Positions 37,235 to 49,604 of a stretch of 64,000 nt of DNA are shown in pieces. Source of the DNA: Amoebidium appalachense (taxonomy: Eukaryota > Ichthyosporea); contig CAVNZM010000002.1 of NCBI GenBank assembly GCA_963693365.1, forward strand, positions 2,046,001 to 2,110,000. The letters are read 5' to 3'. The first letter of the stretch is position 1. Each line of letters opens with the position of its first letter. The notes under the pieces were generated by a model. That model saw nothing but the letters and a program-made list of their open reading frames with translations, was not told where the DNA came from and ran no database searches. The translations under genes and the position numbers were made by a program.

Positions 37235-37541
37235 TATACGTAGGCAAAATGTATATATATATATTGTGCATTAAAGCACTTCATATTTCCCTTTTATTCC
37301 TTCAAAGCTTCAACTGCCAACACCAGGAAGGCCTCTAATAACCACAGGGGTTTTTGAGTATATGCATTATAATTACATTTTGATGCAATATAGGCACAAA
37401 TAAGCATGCCCTAGTTTACTGATGCGCGACGATTACGTTTTTTGGTGAGCCTGCTCCGACGGAGCATTCCGGTTTTCGAAGAGGTTTTCCGAAACGGGAT
37501 TTCGACTTCCGTTAATGGGCTCCACCGTCCTTCGAACACTG
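37235..37541. repeat. Short terminal arm shared with the 1.9-kb element
   Basis: Inverted copy of 7,456-7,765. The outer ~225 bp are nearly identical (one dinucleotide indel noticed), the inner part more diverged. Ends CTTCGAACACTG. Confidence 0.92.
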
Positions 37542-37549
37542 CAGACGGC

Positions 37550-38543
37550 CCAATCTGGCCTGTGTACGCCGGGTTTCAAACCCCTTGGACATCGCTTGTA
37601 GGCCTACTCCAATTTCTATAATCCGCCTCCGGAGGTGGATTATGCGCGAAATGTTCAACGCCGTGTGAAGGTCTAAACCAATGAAAATTCATGTCCTGAG
37701 ACCTTTTTACATTTCTCTCTCGGCCAATCGTCGGCAGTGCAATATAGCCAAAAAAAGTTAAAGTGGAAAAGGCGCCAAACCGTAAAGTCCGTTGTCACGG
37801 TCTAAACCAATGAAAATTCATGTCGTGAGACCTTTTTACATTTCTCTCTCGGCCAATCGTCGGCAGTGCAATATAGCCAAAAGAAGTTAAAGTGGAAAAG
37901 GCGCCAAACCATAAAGTCCGTTGTCACCGGCATGGCCAGCTTGCTGGTGAGCCTGCGACAGCCCGAGCGCAGGCTGCGACACAGCCACACACAGCCGGCC
38001 ACGTGTGGTAGGTCGTATAAAAACGAGCCCCCCCTCAACTATTCTTCCTCTTCGCGGCCAACATGTAGGCAACTTTTTTTTTACCATTAGACAATCTTTT
38101 GCACATCGGTCAAGATTGTCTGAACCGACAAGATGCCTGTAGGGGGAAGCAAAGAATGCACTTGCTGCAATTGCGGCCGAAAGGGCCATGTTTCGTGCTA
38201 AATACATAGTGGTCTTGCAACCGGAAACGTTGTTGTTATAGTATATGCAAATGGTATCATCACAGTGTATACAAATACGTATATACATACGGGACACTGC
38301 ACAGTCACTACAAAAAAAATAGTACTGAGTCCTAGGTACGATATCCGTGCAAAGTATGCGCACTCCGATCAACGTAAAACTTGTACAATGTGACTTGCCA
38401 ATGGTAAACCAAGCTGAAAAAAGTGTTGTCTGTTTGACACGAGCGGTTATCTACGCCAGGTTTTGACCTAAATGGATACTGATTTGATACCCGGCGTATA
38501 CGGTCTACGCCGGAGTTCGTAACTCCGCGTTGCCAAACAGGTA
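37550..38543 (-). mobile_element. Right piece of the degraded Harbinger, with transposase remnant
   Basis: Starts where the left piece stopped (after CAGACGGC), contains a palindromic GCCTCCGGAGGTGG core near 37,631 and ends GCGTTGCCAAACAGG at 38,540, the final CCC being lost. A 129-bp tandem duplication covers 37,670-37,927. A remnant of transposase exon 1 lies on the minus strand near 38,190-38,130 (MYLARNMALSAAIAAS, compare MYAARNTAVLAAIAAL in the intact copy). No catalytic exons remain. Confidence 0.85.
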
Positions 38544-39518
<975 letters not shown>

Positions 39519-39807
39519 TTTTGGATTTTGTCCTGGTGCAGAGACTAGCGATCTTGCTAGCCTTGAGATCACAACCTAACCACTGCCGATGGTTGTGATG
39601 ACGCCAGTAAAGGCGTGCTGGCTTTTACCCCAGCGAGAAGAGGATGAGAAAAAGATGATCCCGACGGGATTTGAACCCGCGACCCCTCTATCTCCGGTCG
39701 AGTGCTCTACCAACTGAGCTACGAGATCGGTTAAGATCTCGCAGGCCACCAGCCGATCATGATCTGATTCATGCGATCGGACTGGATAACGATACCATCT
39801 TCCAACA
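39519..39807 (-). mobile_element. tRNA-derived SINE, copy 1 (289 bp)
   Basis: On the minus strand, 39,728-39,656 is a 73-nt tRNA-like head: 7-bp acceptor stem (GATCTCG with CGGGATC), A box TAGCTCAGTTGG and B box GGTTCAAATCC. The anticodon arm is abnormal: loop CCGGAGA lacks U33 and the stem has a mismatch, so it is not a working tRNA. A non-tRNA body follows. Resembles a Lys-type tRNA outside the anticodon arm. The identical second copy 370 bp away supports a SINE or duplicated SINE. Confidence 0.8.
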
Positions 39808-39888
39808 TCCCCACTCAGGACGAATCGCAGAATCAGGTTAGGGTGGACTGCCCCCTCAGTCCCCACTGAACCTCTGTTCATGCTACCA

Positions 39889-40177
39889 TTTTGGATTTTG
39901 TCCTGGTGCAGAGACTAGCGATCTTGCTAGCCTTGAGATCACAACCTAACCACTGCCGATGGTTGTGATGACGCCAGTAAAGGCGTGCTGGCTTTTACCC
40001 CAGCGAGAAGAGGATGAGAAAAAGATGATCCCGACGGGATTTGAACCCGCGACCCCTCTATCTCCGGTCGAGTGCTCTACCAACTGAGCTACGAGATCGG
40101 TTAAGATCTCGCAGGCCACCAGCCGATCATGATCTGATTCATGCGATCGGACTGGATAACGATACCATCTTCCAACA
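39889..40177 (-). mobile_element. tRNA-derived SINE, copy 2 (identical to copy 1)
   Basis: Same 289 bp at an offset of exactly 370 bp; tRNA-like head at 40,098-40,026. The 81-bp spacer between the copies is not repeated. I found no difference between the copies, so the duplication is very recent or an assembly artefact. Confidence 0.8.
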
Positions 40178-41634
40178 CGGACATCGGCACCGTGAACCAC
40201 TCCCCCCCCCCCCCCCCCCCAAACCCCCCCCCCCCCCGGCCCCCCCCCCCTTCTCCATTTCTTGTATGTATTTGAACTGGGCAGGCTGCACCAGGTGTGT
40301 GAGCCATGGCCTGTGAGCCACGCCAACTGGTCCGGGTGAGCCAGCTGGCCCGGAACTTCCGGACTGACAGGTGTATTTCCGGCCCGGGGGCCACACGTGC
40401 TCGACTGCAGCATGGCCGCGGGCATAGACAGAACACACGTGTCCCATGCATTGCCGCACACTTCTAGCCTCGTAGTTTTTGCCAGGTGGTTAATCTTGCT
40501 TTTTTATTCGTATCACACACACATTATAGTACATTCAAACTCAAAACCCAAACTTTAAACCCCTTAGGGGCATGCGTCATATAAAGCTCTAGTACGTATA
40601 CATATGTGGGACTGAATAAAGTGACTTTTCAGGCTGTTGCATAATGCTGTGTGAAGAGATACCGAGTTCCCCAAGGCGCAGGAGGCATAACGTGTCATTA
40701 CATGCGTGACATATCCCTCATCGGGGGTTGTCATAACCTCCCAGGGGATTATCGGGATATATTTGGATAGTCAATGGATATTTTCGATTGCAATTTGACC
40801 CTCCTGGGGGGTTCTAAATGTGTCAGCCATTTGCGAACCGAACTTTCAAAAATTTTAAATTCTGAAAAAAGTTTCAAGGATAAAATCGATAGCGCTGAGC
40901 ACGTATAAGGAAGTTCAAATAAATAGTTTTTACGATAGGGAGCCCCTACGTAGAACATCTTATTTTCTTTCTAGCACCCCTCCTTCATTGTTTTCTGGAA
41001 AACCGCCAATTTGGGGTCAATTAGTGAAAATTTAAATTTTCAAACGAAAATTTCAAAAGGTTCCCGCGGTGGCGCTGGGCAAGTGTCCGGGTGCATTTGA
41101 AGTAGACATCAAGACGGACATTTTGACGTGTCTATTTCCTTTTTATCTCAATTCTATGGGGAGCGACATGCTCTCAGATCGGGACGATTTTGGGGTCTGA
41201 AATTGGAGGGTTTTAGACTTGAGGCACGCACCTTAGTCCAAAAAGTGCGATCGATGATCGATCCCCGGCCAACTTGCTAGAAAGCTGGCTCAGTCAGTAT
41301 GTATGCATACGATCGTGGAGTTCGGACTCAGGCTGTTCCTTTTCCTGTTCCGGCTTGTTCAGGCTGTTCCTTTTCCTGTTCCTTTTCCTTTTCCTGTTCC
41401 GGCTATTAAGGCCGGCCTGGCCACGGTGCGCACGCCGTTTTACACCTGCTCCTCGGGAGGCGTGAGCCTGAAGTAGCTACAAGCTGCATAGCGCTACAGG
41501 TCATGACCTTGCAAAATTGGTCGGTACTTTCGAGATCGAATTCGAACGTACTGAACAATTCCGGGATCGAGAGGACTACATGCTAAGGGATCCTTCCCCT
41601 GTCCCCGGGGCCCTTGCCCAGAGAGTAGCCGCGC

Positions 41635-41715
<81 letters not shown>

Positions 41716-42434
41716 GAGCAAGCTGGGGAGGAGGGGCTGGGGGGAGGGGAAAGGGGGCAGGGGGGGGGGAAGGGGGCACAGTGGGGGGGGGGGGGGGGGG
41801 GGGGAGGGGCCCACCTGGTCGAGTGGCCCGGTGCCCCTCGGAGGAGTCCCGGCCTGCGCGCTTGGCACTGCGCCACCCACGTGCACCAAGGGCTGTACAT
41901 ATTCGTTAGCGTACTTCGGTCAACTATTTCTACACTGTAAATTATCGGGGGCAAGCCTTGGGTTATCGTGCTCACCGTGCTGTGTTCGTGCAGACACGAT
42001 TTGTTTGCCGGCGAGGGGTGCAAGTGTGGGCGTTTGTGTGTGTGACACTGTGTCACGGTGTGCGCCGGGGACGGCCATGCGTTGCACGTGTGCATGTGCG
42101 TGCCAAATATGTACATGTGTGTACATGTGGTTCTGTGTGTCTGTGCCTGCGTCTGCCACGCAATGGGTGCCCGTGTGTGCACGCACGTGTGTGTTTCTGA
42201 GGGTGTCTGTGCCTGCGTCTGCCAGCCAGTGGGTGCCCGTGTGTGCACACACGTGTGTCACATGGTGACTGTCCATTTCACGACATGATATTATGATGAG
42301 TGTGATGGCGTGTATGCCTGCGGATGAGTTTATGTGTGCACCACGAACATAACAGGATCGATATCCGCACCATGTCACATGGACACACACTGGGGCTCTG
42401 TGGCTAAGAGCCCCCCCCCCCCCCCCTCCCCCCC

Positions 42435-42465
<31 letters not shown>

Positions 42466-42764
42466 AAAAAGAAAACAAAAAAAACAAAACAACAACAACA
42501 AAAAAGAAACAAAAAAAGTCAGACGGGGACAGAGTCACCGTGCACGTGGCCATGGATGGGTGGGTGGAGGATTTTCTTCAAGTCTCTCTCTCTCTCTCTC
42601 CCCCCCCCCCCCCCCCCCCCAATCCCCCCCCCCCCCCTTTTCTTCTTCCTTTTTTCATTTTTTTTTTCTTTCTTTTTTTTTTGGTTTTGTTTTGTTTGGT
42701 GTGTGTGGGGGGGGGGGGGGGGGGGGGGGGGGGGAGGGGGGGGAGGGGGGGGGATGTTTTTTTC

Positions 42765-42796
<32 letters not shown>

Positions 42797-43240
42797 GTCG
42801 GGGGGTGGGGGGGGGGGGGGGGGGGGTTAGATTTAGGGTAGCACGCCAGGAGTGAGTGTAAGTGTACACCGGCGGCTACATCCACTGTGATCATGATAAA
42901 CCACAAATAGTAATAAAACTGTTTCCTTCAAGTTCCGAACTGACTAAACTATATGGATATCATTTTTGCGCATCACAGTTAAAGATCTATTTTGGGCCTG
43001 CAACTGCCACAATTGGCCTGCAACAAAACTGCCAGGACCCTAGGCTCGAGGAGTTAAGGGGGGGGGGGGGGGTCAATCAGAGTAGTATGGCAGCCAACCA
43101 CACCAAAAGTTACCGTGAAGAAAGCCTTTCCCCGGCACTCCCATTTCGATCTTCGCCCCTACTAGGTATACCCTCGAATTTTTCCCTCATCCCCATATGC
43201 ACTCACAAAGCATCCGCTTCTTCCACGCACACGCACACAC

Positions 43241-43292
<52 letters not shown>

Positions 43293-44003
43293 GCACGTGT
43301 GTACACGATGCACGATCACACACACACACATGTACCGTCGTGCACACACACTCTCTCTTCCTGAAATATAAGCGCCACATACCTTTTTAACCCAGCTGTT
43401 ACTAATGAACCGATCAAAGGCGCCTAATCTGCCCCAGGCGCTGTTCAACCAGCAACTAAATCATGATCCAGATTCCATAATATGGTGATTGGCCGCAATA
43501 CATATCGAAGATTGCTCCATACTAAGGGCAAAGTTGGCAATGACAATGAATGGCAATGCAGTGTAACATGTGGTCATGTATTGCAAAAACACTGAGTAAG
43601 ACCTCATAAACTACAGGATTCCGGTCATCCTACAATGTCATTCTGTAGTAGCAATTATGCCGTGATGTTGACTAGAACGAACGCCACGCACTCAAATGTT
43701 TGCTTAAAATGATTCTAATTAGTCCCATCCCCCCCCCCCCCCCCCCCCCCCCTCCCTTCCCCTCTTTCTCCCCTCCACTATTTCATTCGAGCTTCCCCTC
43801 CACCCCCCCCTCCTCCCCCTTCCCCCCCTGCCCCCCTGCCCCTCCCCCCCCCTCCCCCCCTCCCCCCTCCCCCCGGTCCGGGAAATCCCCATTCCTCCCC
43901 CTCCCTTCGCAGGGAGGAAGGGATATTGGGATATAAGGATCCCGCTTATCCTCTTTCCCCTCCACCACAGACAAGGCACCGGCACCGGCACCACCACCGA
44001 CAA

Positions 44004-44048
<45 letters not shown>

Positions 44049-44049
44049 G

Positions 44050-44103
<54 letters not shown>

Positions 44104-44130
44104 CACGCACACACGCACACACGCTCACAG

Positions 44131-44162
<32 letters not shown>

Positions 44163-44195
44163 ACAGACACACACACACACACACACACAAACACA

Positions 44196-44230
<35 letters not shown>

Positions 44231-44366
44231 CACAAGACTGGTGGACACACGGGCGCACACTTGCCTGCACACACACGCGCACATGCACGTCGTCCACATG
44301 CACACACAGGCACATACATGCACGCACGCACGCACGGACGCAAGCATGCATCCATGCACGCACTCT

Positions 44367-44406
<40 letters not shown>

Positions 44407-44574
44407 CACACGCACAGCACCAAAGTGGTGGACACACGGGCGCACACACGCACACGAGCCGGCATACAAGCACACACGCACATGCATGCACGCGACGCAC
44501 ACACATGCACATGTAGAAACACACACGCACACACGTGCACAAATGTACACACACACCGTCGGACACACGCACAC

Positions 44575-44659
<85 letters not shown>

Positions 44660-45107
44660 GCACGCACGCATACGCACACGCACGTCCAAACACATACGTA
44701 CACAAACACGAGTCCGCCCGCGGCCGATCCGATTGAGCTCCTAGCGGCAAAATCAGGGTTTGCGTTACAAATCGTGTTGGCCTAAAATACGGTTTAGGAA
44801 ACCCCGCAATACGATTACAAGTAGGCACCCAATTAGTAAACACGACCCTGAAGGGTGTCAAAATGCTCTGAATTTGCCAGAAAAACGATTAAGAACGCCA
44901 AGCCCCGGCAACCCCTGTGCAAAATTTAAGGTAAGCCAATAGGAAGCTGGAGACAGGAAAAGACACCAATAGGAGTACACCCCGCCATCAGATAACATTT
45001 CGCTGGCAACAACTTAGTCGCACAGTCTGTCGCACAGCTCACATGAGTCCACACTCCACAGGGCTTTCTCCTGCAGTATTTACGGTATACACGCACTTTT
45101 TTCCAAA
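40178..45107. other. Gene-poor interval of microsatellites and homopolymers
   Basis: Nothing coding is supported over about 4.9 kb. Contents: C-runs 40,201-40,250; TTCCTTTTCCTG-type repeats 41,331-41,405; a 78-nt G-homopolymer 41,637-41,714; GT-rich DNA 42,020-42,260; C/A/T/G homopolymer clusters 42,410-42,830; CA arrays 43,240-43,290, 43,998-44,231 and 44,574-44,655; ACGC repeats about 44,320-44,410. Long frames here encode only Cys-Val, His-Thr, Gly or Pro runs. Confidence 0.8.
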
Positions 45108-45483
45108 ATGGCCCGCTCAGCAACTGTGGCACGCAAGACCAAGGAGACAGACATCAACGTGTCTCTGTGTCTGGATGGCAATGGTGACTCAACCGTGGAG
45201 ACCGGGGTCGGCTTTTTGGACCACATGGTTTCTGCCCTGGCAAAACATGCAAAGTAGGTGTTTAACAGTTGTAGGCTTGTATCTTGTTTGGGGGACATTC
45301 TGAAGCTTCAGTATAATGCTTATTCAGAGATATGCTTGGCACTTATTTTTGGATCTAGGAAGCCTGGAATGTGCAAGGGGAGGGCAAAGGAGGTTATGCG
45401 TGTGTGAAGAGGGGTCATTGGGGCCTGTGGATGTATGTGCTTGTGTGTTTGTGTGTGTGAAAGAGAGGGGGGGGGGGGGGGGG

Positions 45484-45523
<40 letters not shown>

Positions 45524-45668
45524 TTTTGTGCATGTGCATGCGCACGCTTGCACCTGTGTGTGCAAACGGTGAGTTCCCACACTTATGCAAGTGAGCATCA
45601 TGGCCATGATCACGCTCAAACGCAGGACATACACAAGCGCACGTACACACACACACACACATGCACAT

Positions 45669-45730
<62 letters not shown>

Positions 45731-46742
45731 ACGCGCGCACACGCTACATACACAAAAATACAGGGACACGCCACACTCACCCGCACGGACCTATGCTGGT
45801 GCGCACACACGCACACATACAGACACTTACACACACGTGCTCACATACCACACCATATACTCTAAATGAACTTCTGATTTTTCATACCTCGTATTTCTCT
45901 GTCACTCTTACCTGCCTAAGAGCCAGTGCTAGGCACATGCACACACTCACCTCTTTTTCTCCCTGATTGCTCTGCACGCCTGCTCCCCTTTTCTTTGTAT
46001 CTTGCCATTCTCCTTCGACTCGTGACTTACCACAATGCTTCTTTTGCATTCTTGGTGGATCCGTTGCCTTCCCCCCACCATATATCAACATACACCAAAC
46101 TAATAACAAACAATCCAAACGCAGGTGGCAGCTAACACTCACATGCAAGGGAGATCTGCACATCGACGACCACCACACAGTTGAAGATTGCGGCATTGCA
46201 TTGGGCATTGCATTCAAACAGGCCCTGGGTGAGGTCAGGGGTATCCAACGGTTTGGTTTTGGATATGCCCCCCTTGACGAGGCACTATCTAGGGCCGTGG
46301 TGGATATCTCCGGCCGCCCGTTTGCGGATGTCAACTTGGAGTTGAAGAGAGAAATGATTGGTGGGTTTTTGTTGCTCAGTCCCCCCCCCCCCCCCCCCCC
46401 CCCCCACCGCCCTCCCAAAAAAACAAAATAAAAAATGAAAAAATAAAATAACGAAACCCCCCCCCCCCCCCCCCTAACTTCTGTATGTCTGGCCCATTTA
46501 TGATGTTTTTGCTCCATATTTTCATTTTTTCTAACGGTGAGCACATCACAGGCAATCTGTCCACGGAAATGTTGCCTCACTTCTTGGAGTCTTTTGCCTC
46601 CAATGCTGGCCTGACCCTGCACGTGGACGTGCTCAAGGTGCGTGCGTGGGGTGGGGGGGTGGGGGGTTGGGTCGGTGGGCGGGGAGGTGGGGCCCGGGGA
46701 GGCTGGGGGAGGGGGGGGGGGGGGGGAGGGAGAGGGGAGGGG

Positions 46743-46779
<37 letters not shown>

Positions 46780-46828
46780 TGGTGGATGGGCAAGGTGTGA
46801 GCGGGAGTGGTTGTGGTCAGTGTTTGTG

Positions 46829-46880
<52 letters not shown>

Positions 46881-47106
46881 CGTGTGCTTGTGTGGGTGGG
46901 TGGGTGCATGGGCATGGGCATGTGTGTGTATGGGTAGTATGTAAGTGTGCAGGTCCTTTCGTGTGTGTTTGTGTACACGTGTATGAAGAGGGAGGGGGAG
47001 GGGGGGAGGTCAAGGGATGGGAGTGACAGGTGTGCTTGTTTGTTTTATGTGCAGGTAGGCATGCACGATCACCTGCGCGGTTGCCTCTGTGCCTCCCCCT
47101 CCCCCC

Positions 47107-47137
<31 letters not shown>

Positions 47138-47151
47138 AAACACCCACATAT

Positions 47152-47209
<58 letters not shown>

Positions 47210-47495
47210 TTACACACACAACTCATACACACACCCCACACACATTCGTGCATGCATTCACCCAAACGAAACACATCGATACGACCACCGCGAACAGACA
47301 AAGCACTCACGAATGAATGTTGGAGAAAGCCTGCTGCCATATTATAAAATCCTCCCTTCCCCCCTCTTCTCTCCTCTCCCTCCCACGATTCTCTGCCCCC
47401 GCTCTCTCCCTCTGCCCTTCCCCCCCCACCCCCCTCTCTGGCACCCCTTTCCCTCCCCCCTTCTAAATATTCCCCCCCCCCCCCCCCCCCCTCCC

Positions 47496-47526
<31 letters not shown>

Positions 47527-48011
47527 ACACCACCACCACCACCACCACCTTGATATTTAAGCACATTGGGGCACAGCACACCCAGTGTGTCCACGCTGAA
47601 GGCCTGCATCACCCTCAGAGCACCATTCAACCTGCTATTTACTCATCTGGCCGCATTGTGTTGGTCGCGGCCTTCTTTCTTTCATTGAATTCTGTCATTC
47701 ACTGCTCGACCTGACGCATCCTCCCCCCCCCTCCCCCCCCCCTTCCCCCCTCCAACCGCCAAAAGACAAACACACAGACAGACATACACAAGCATGTTAC
47801 CCCTTCCCCCCCCCCCCCCTCCCCCCCATCCACCCACCCACCCATCCCACCCGCACCCCCCACCACTCACACACACACACACGTACACATACAGGGTAAC
47901 AATGACCACCACCGTGCCGAGTCTGCATTTAAAGCCCTGGCCATTGCGTTGAGAGCGGCAACCACCCAAACAAACAGCAATGATGTGCCCAGCACAAAGG
48001 GTGTGCTGTGA
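45108..48011 (+). CDS. HIS3: Imidazoleglycerol-phosphate dehydratase, four exons, 194 aa
   Basis: Sixth step of histidine synthesis: dehydrates imidazole glycerol phosphate to imidazole acetol phosphate. Exons 45108-45253, 46125-46360, 46552-46637 and 47895-48011 join in phase with GT/AG introns and end at TGA. Family landmarks in order: [36 protein letters not shown] with the Mn-binding His pairs, [57 protein letters not shown], and a short C-terminus. Length matches monofunctional IGPD enzymes (about 195-220 aa). The start is the only ATG upstream of the fold (aaaATGGCC). Introns hold C-runs, G-runs, CA and GT arrays. Shows an organism able to make histidine, unlike animals. Confidence 0.96.
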
Positions 48012-48180
48012 ATAGTCGAGAATATAATTATATCATTGCAGGTTAGTGTACTGTGAATATTCGAGAATATGATATTATAGCAGGTTGGTATACTGTGAGT
48101 ATTCAAGAATATGATCATAGCTTGCTTCTTCGAGAACATAATCATGGCAGGTTAGGTTGCAATGTGAATAAGCGAGAATA
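48008..48180. repeat. Degenerate ~44-bp minisatellite overlapping the HIS3 3' end
   Basis: GTGAATAGTCGAGAATA, GTGAATATTCGAGAATATG, GTGAGTATTCAAGAATATG, TTCTTCGAGAACATA and GTGAATAAGCGAGAATA recur about every 40-45 bp. The best copies contain the palindrome ATATTCGAGAATAT, i.e. TTCnnGAA like heat-shock elements. Confidence 0.75.
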
Positions 48181-48558
48181 CAGTAGATAGTCAACACATG
48201 AATAGACACATCTTTGTACGTATTTGGGAATATCGTGTCCTGATATGGGCCAATTCATTTCTCATATGCTAGTGTTTGATTTGTATGACTTGGGCACTGT
48301 GTGCTGTATGTAAAGAAAAAAATCCCTGGTGATATGCCCTATTGCTACCAATATTTGCACACGCATGGCCGGGTATGTCAGTGAGGATGTGTGTGTGTGT
48401 GTCTGTGAGTGTGTGTGTGCGCGCGCACGCACGCATGTGTGTGCGTGAAGGTGGGTATGGGTGTGGGTTGTGGGATGTAAATGTGTGGGTGTGGGTGTGG
48501 GTGTCACGCGTGTGGTTGTGTGGGTGTGTGGATGTGGTTGGGCGTCAGTAGGGTGGAC

Positions 48559-48647
<89 letters not shown>

Positions 48648-48761
48648 CGCGCGCGCGCGCGATCGTGGGTGCGCACGCACGTGTTACTGTTTTCGAGTGC
48701 CCCAGAGGGGGGAAGGGGGGGAGGGGGGGGGGGGGGGGGGAGGGGAGCGAGGGGGAGGCGG

Positions 48762-48799
<38 letters not shown>

Positions 48800-48804
48800 G
48801 ATAA
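48181..48804. repeat. Spacer with (GT)n-(GC)n and G-tracts
   Basis: GT array 48,563-48,638 passes directly into GC alternation to 48,661, then G-runs 48,719-48,798. No gene. Confidence 0.85.
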
Positions 48805-48941
48805 GGGCCTGTTTGGTAGCGCGCTAAATACGGTTTTTTTATCGCATTCGTATTTAGGGCCTAAATACGTATACGATCCTGTGGCATGCCAAACACGCCG
48901 TGGGCTTTAATTTTTTGTAAATACGATAGGGATCGCTTTTT

Positions 48942-48991
48942 TATCGTATTTACGAAAATCACCTCCGGAGGTGATTTTCGTAAATACGATA
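48942..48991. repeat. 50-nt perfect palindrome inside the deleted Harbinger
   Basis: Centre CACCTCCGGAGGTG, outer arms of ATCGTATTTACGAAAAT type. The centre is shared with the other two Harbinger copies. Confidence 0.93.
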
Positions 48992-49236
48992 TAGGAAATT
49001 GGCCAATCAGAGCATTTCGCATCATTTATTGGCTATCAGCTAGCCAATGGTACAGCGTAAGCCGCGGAGGGCACATTTTTACTACAGTACGCATGCCGTC
49101 GCATGCACGTGAATAATTCACTGTTAAAAAGAAGGTCGGTGTCATACACGTCATTTTGTGTACATGCTCAGTTAAAATTGGCACATGAATTTGGGCTGCA
49201 CAGGTAAGACAGAGGACGAGGAACCCTACACGGTAC

Positions 49237-49604
49237 CTATTGATAGTCTCCGTGCTGTGTTGTAGATCCTCGGCCGTCCTGCGAACAGAGTCGCCATGCC
49301 CAAGAATAAGCATCAGTAGACACACGATCTCTTCAACGTCCATGTGCGCACTCTCAGTCACGTAAGGCCGCATCTCTTCAATTAACTGGCTTATGGCTTC
49401 GGGGCTTGCGCGCATGATGTGCAAACACGACGAGGGTGTCCCGATTCTAACAGCTCACGAACATATATATTCCTTTCCAGATCTAGAGAGTGAGCGTGTG
49501 TTTTGCTGCTGCTTGTTTTCAGATGCGTATTGCATAACAATTGCTGCGCCAGCAGCGGCACACACCACCGCAATAACTGGCAGTATCCCTTCAATAACAG
49601 ACAT
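49237..49604 (-). pseudogene. Harbinger transposase exon 1 remnant with two frameshifts
   Basis: MSVIEGILPVIAVVCAAAG from ATG 49,604; the frame shifts in a TA run (…SGKEYI to YVRELLESGHPRRV) and again a few codons later to HIMRASPEAISQLIEEM, ending QHSTETINR at a donor GTACCG. The intact copy reads REYVQELLGT and QHSTETVSR at these places. Exons 2-4 are missing. Confidence 0.85.

Larger units (their letters stand above)
16947..37541. mobile_element. 20.6-kb segment with hAT-like ends and an 8-bp target duplication
   Basis: Left end CAGGGTTCGAAG (16,947), right end CTTCGAACACTG (37,541), matching the ends of the 1.9-kb element in inverted order. Flanks are CAGACGGC at 16,939-16,946 and at 37,542-37,549, a perfect 8-bp direct duplication inside a Harbinger copy whose two halves align across the gap with the intact Harbinger. 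So both ends arrived as one insertion. Contents: long arm to 18,159, Copia fragments, repeats, LINE remnant, virus-like genes, short arm 37,235-37,541. No hAT transposase was recognised. Whether the cargo moved with the element or nested later cannot be decided from the sequence. Confidence 0.82.

Noticed and set aside
27600-37235. Complete Polinton/polinton-like virus
   Set aside because: No long terminal inverted repeats of its own, and no capsid, ATPase, protease or DNA polymerase was recognised. Only integrase and methyltransferase support the comparison.
16947-37541. Retroviral-type integration by the internal integrase
   Set aside because: The 8-bp duplication and CAG…CTG ends fit hAT elements; rve integrases of Polintons usually give 5-6 bp duplications and AG…CT ends.
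39656-39728. Functional tRNA gene
   Set aside because: The acceptor stem, A box and B box look right, but the anticodon loop CCGGAGA lacks the invariant U33, its stem is mismatched, and two identical copies sit in a larger repeat.
39576-40461. Frames containing LVAQLVEHSTGDRG…
   Set aside because: This peptide is the well-known antisense-type translation of a tRNA-like sequence; here it falls exactly on the SINE tRNA heads.
47560-47714. Extra HIS3 exon in the last intron
   Set aside because: The open stretch is interesting, but IGPD homology runs directly from LHVDVL to GNNDHHR, leaving no room for inserted residues.
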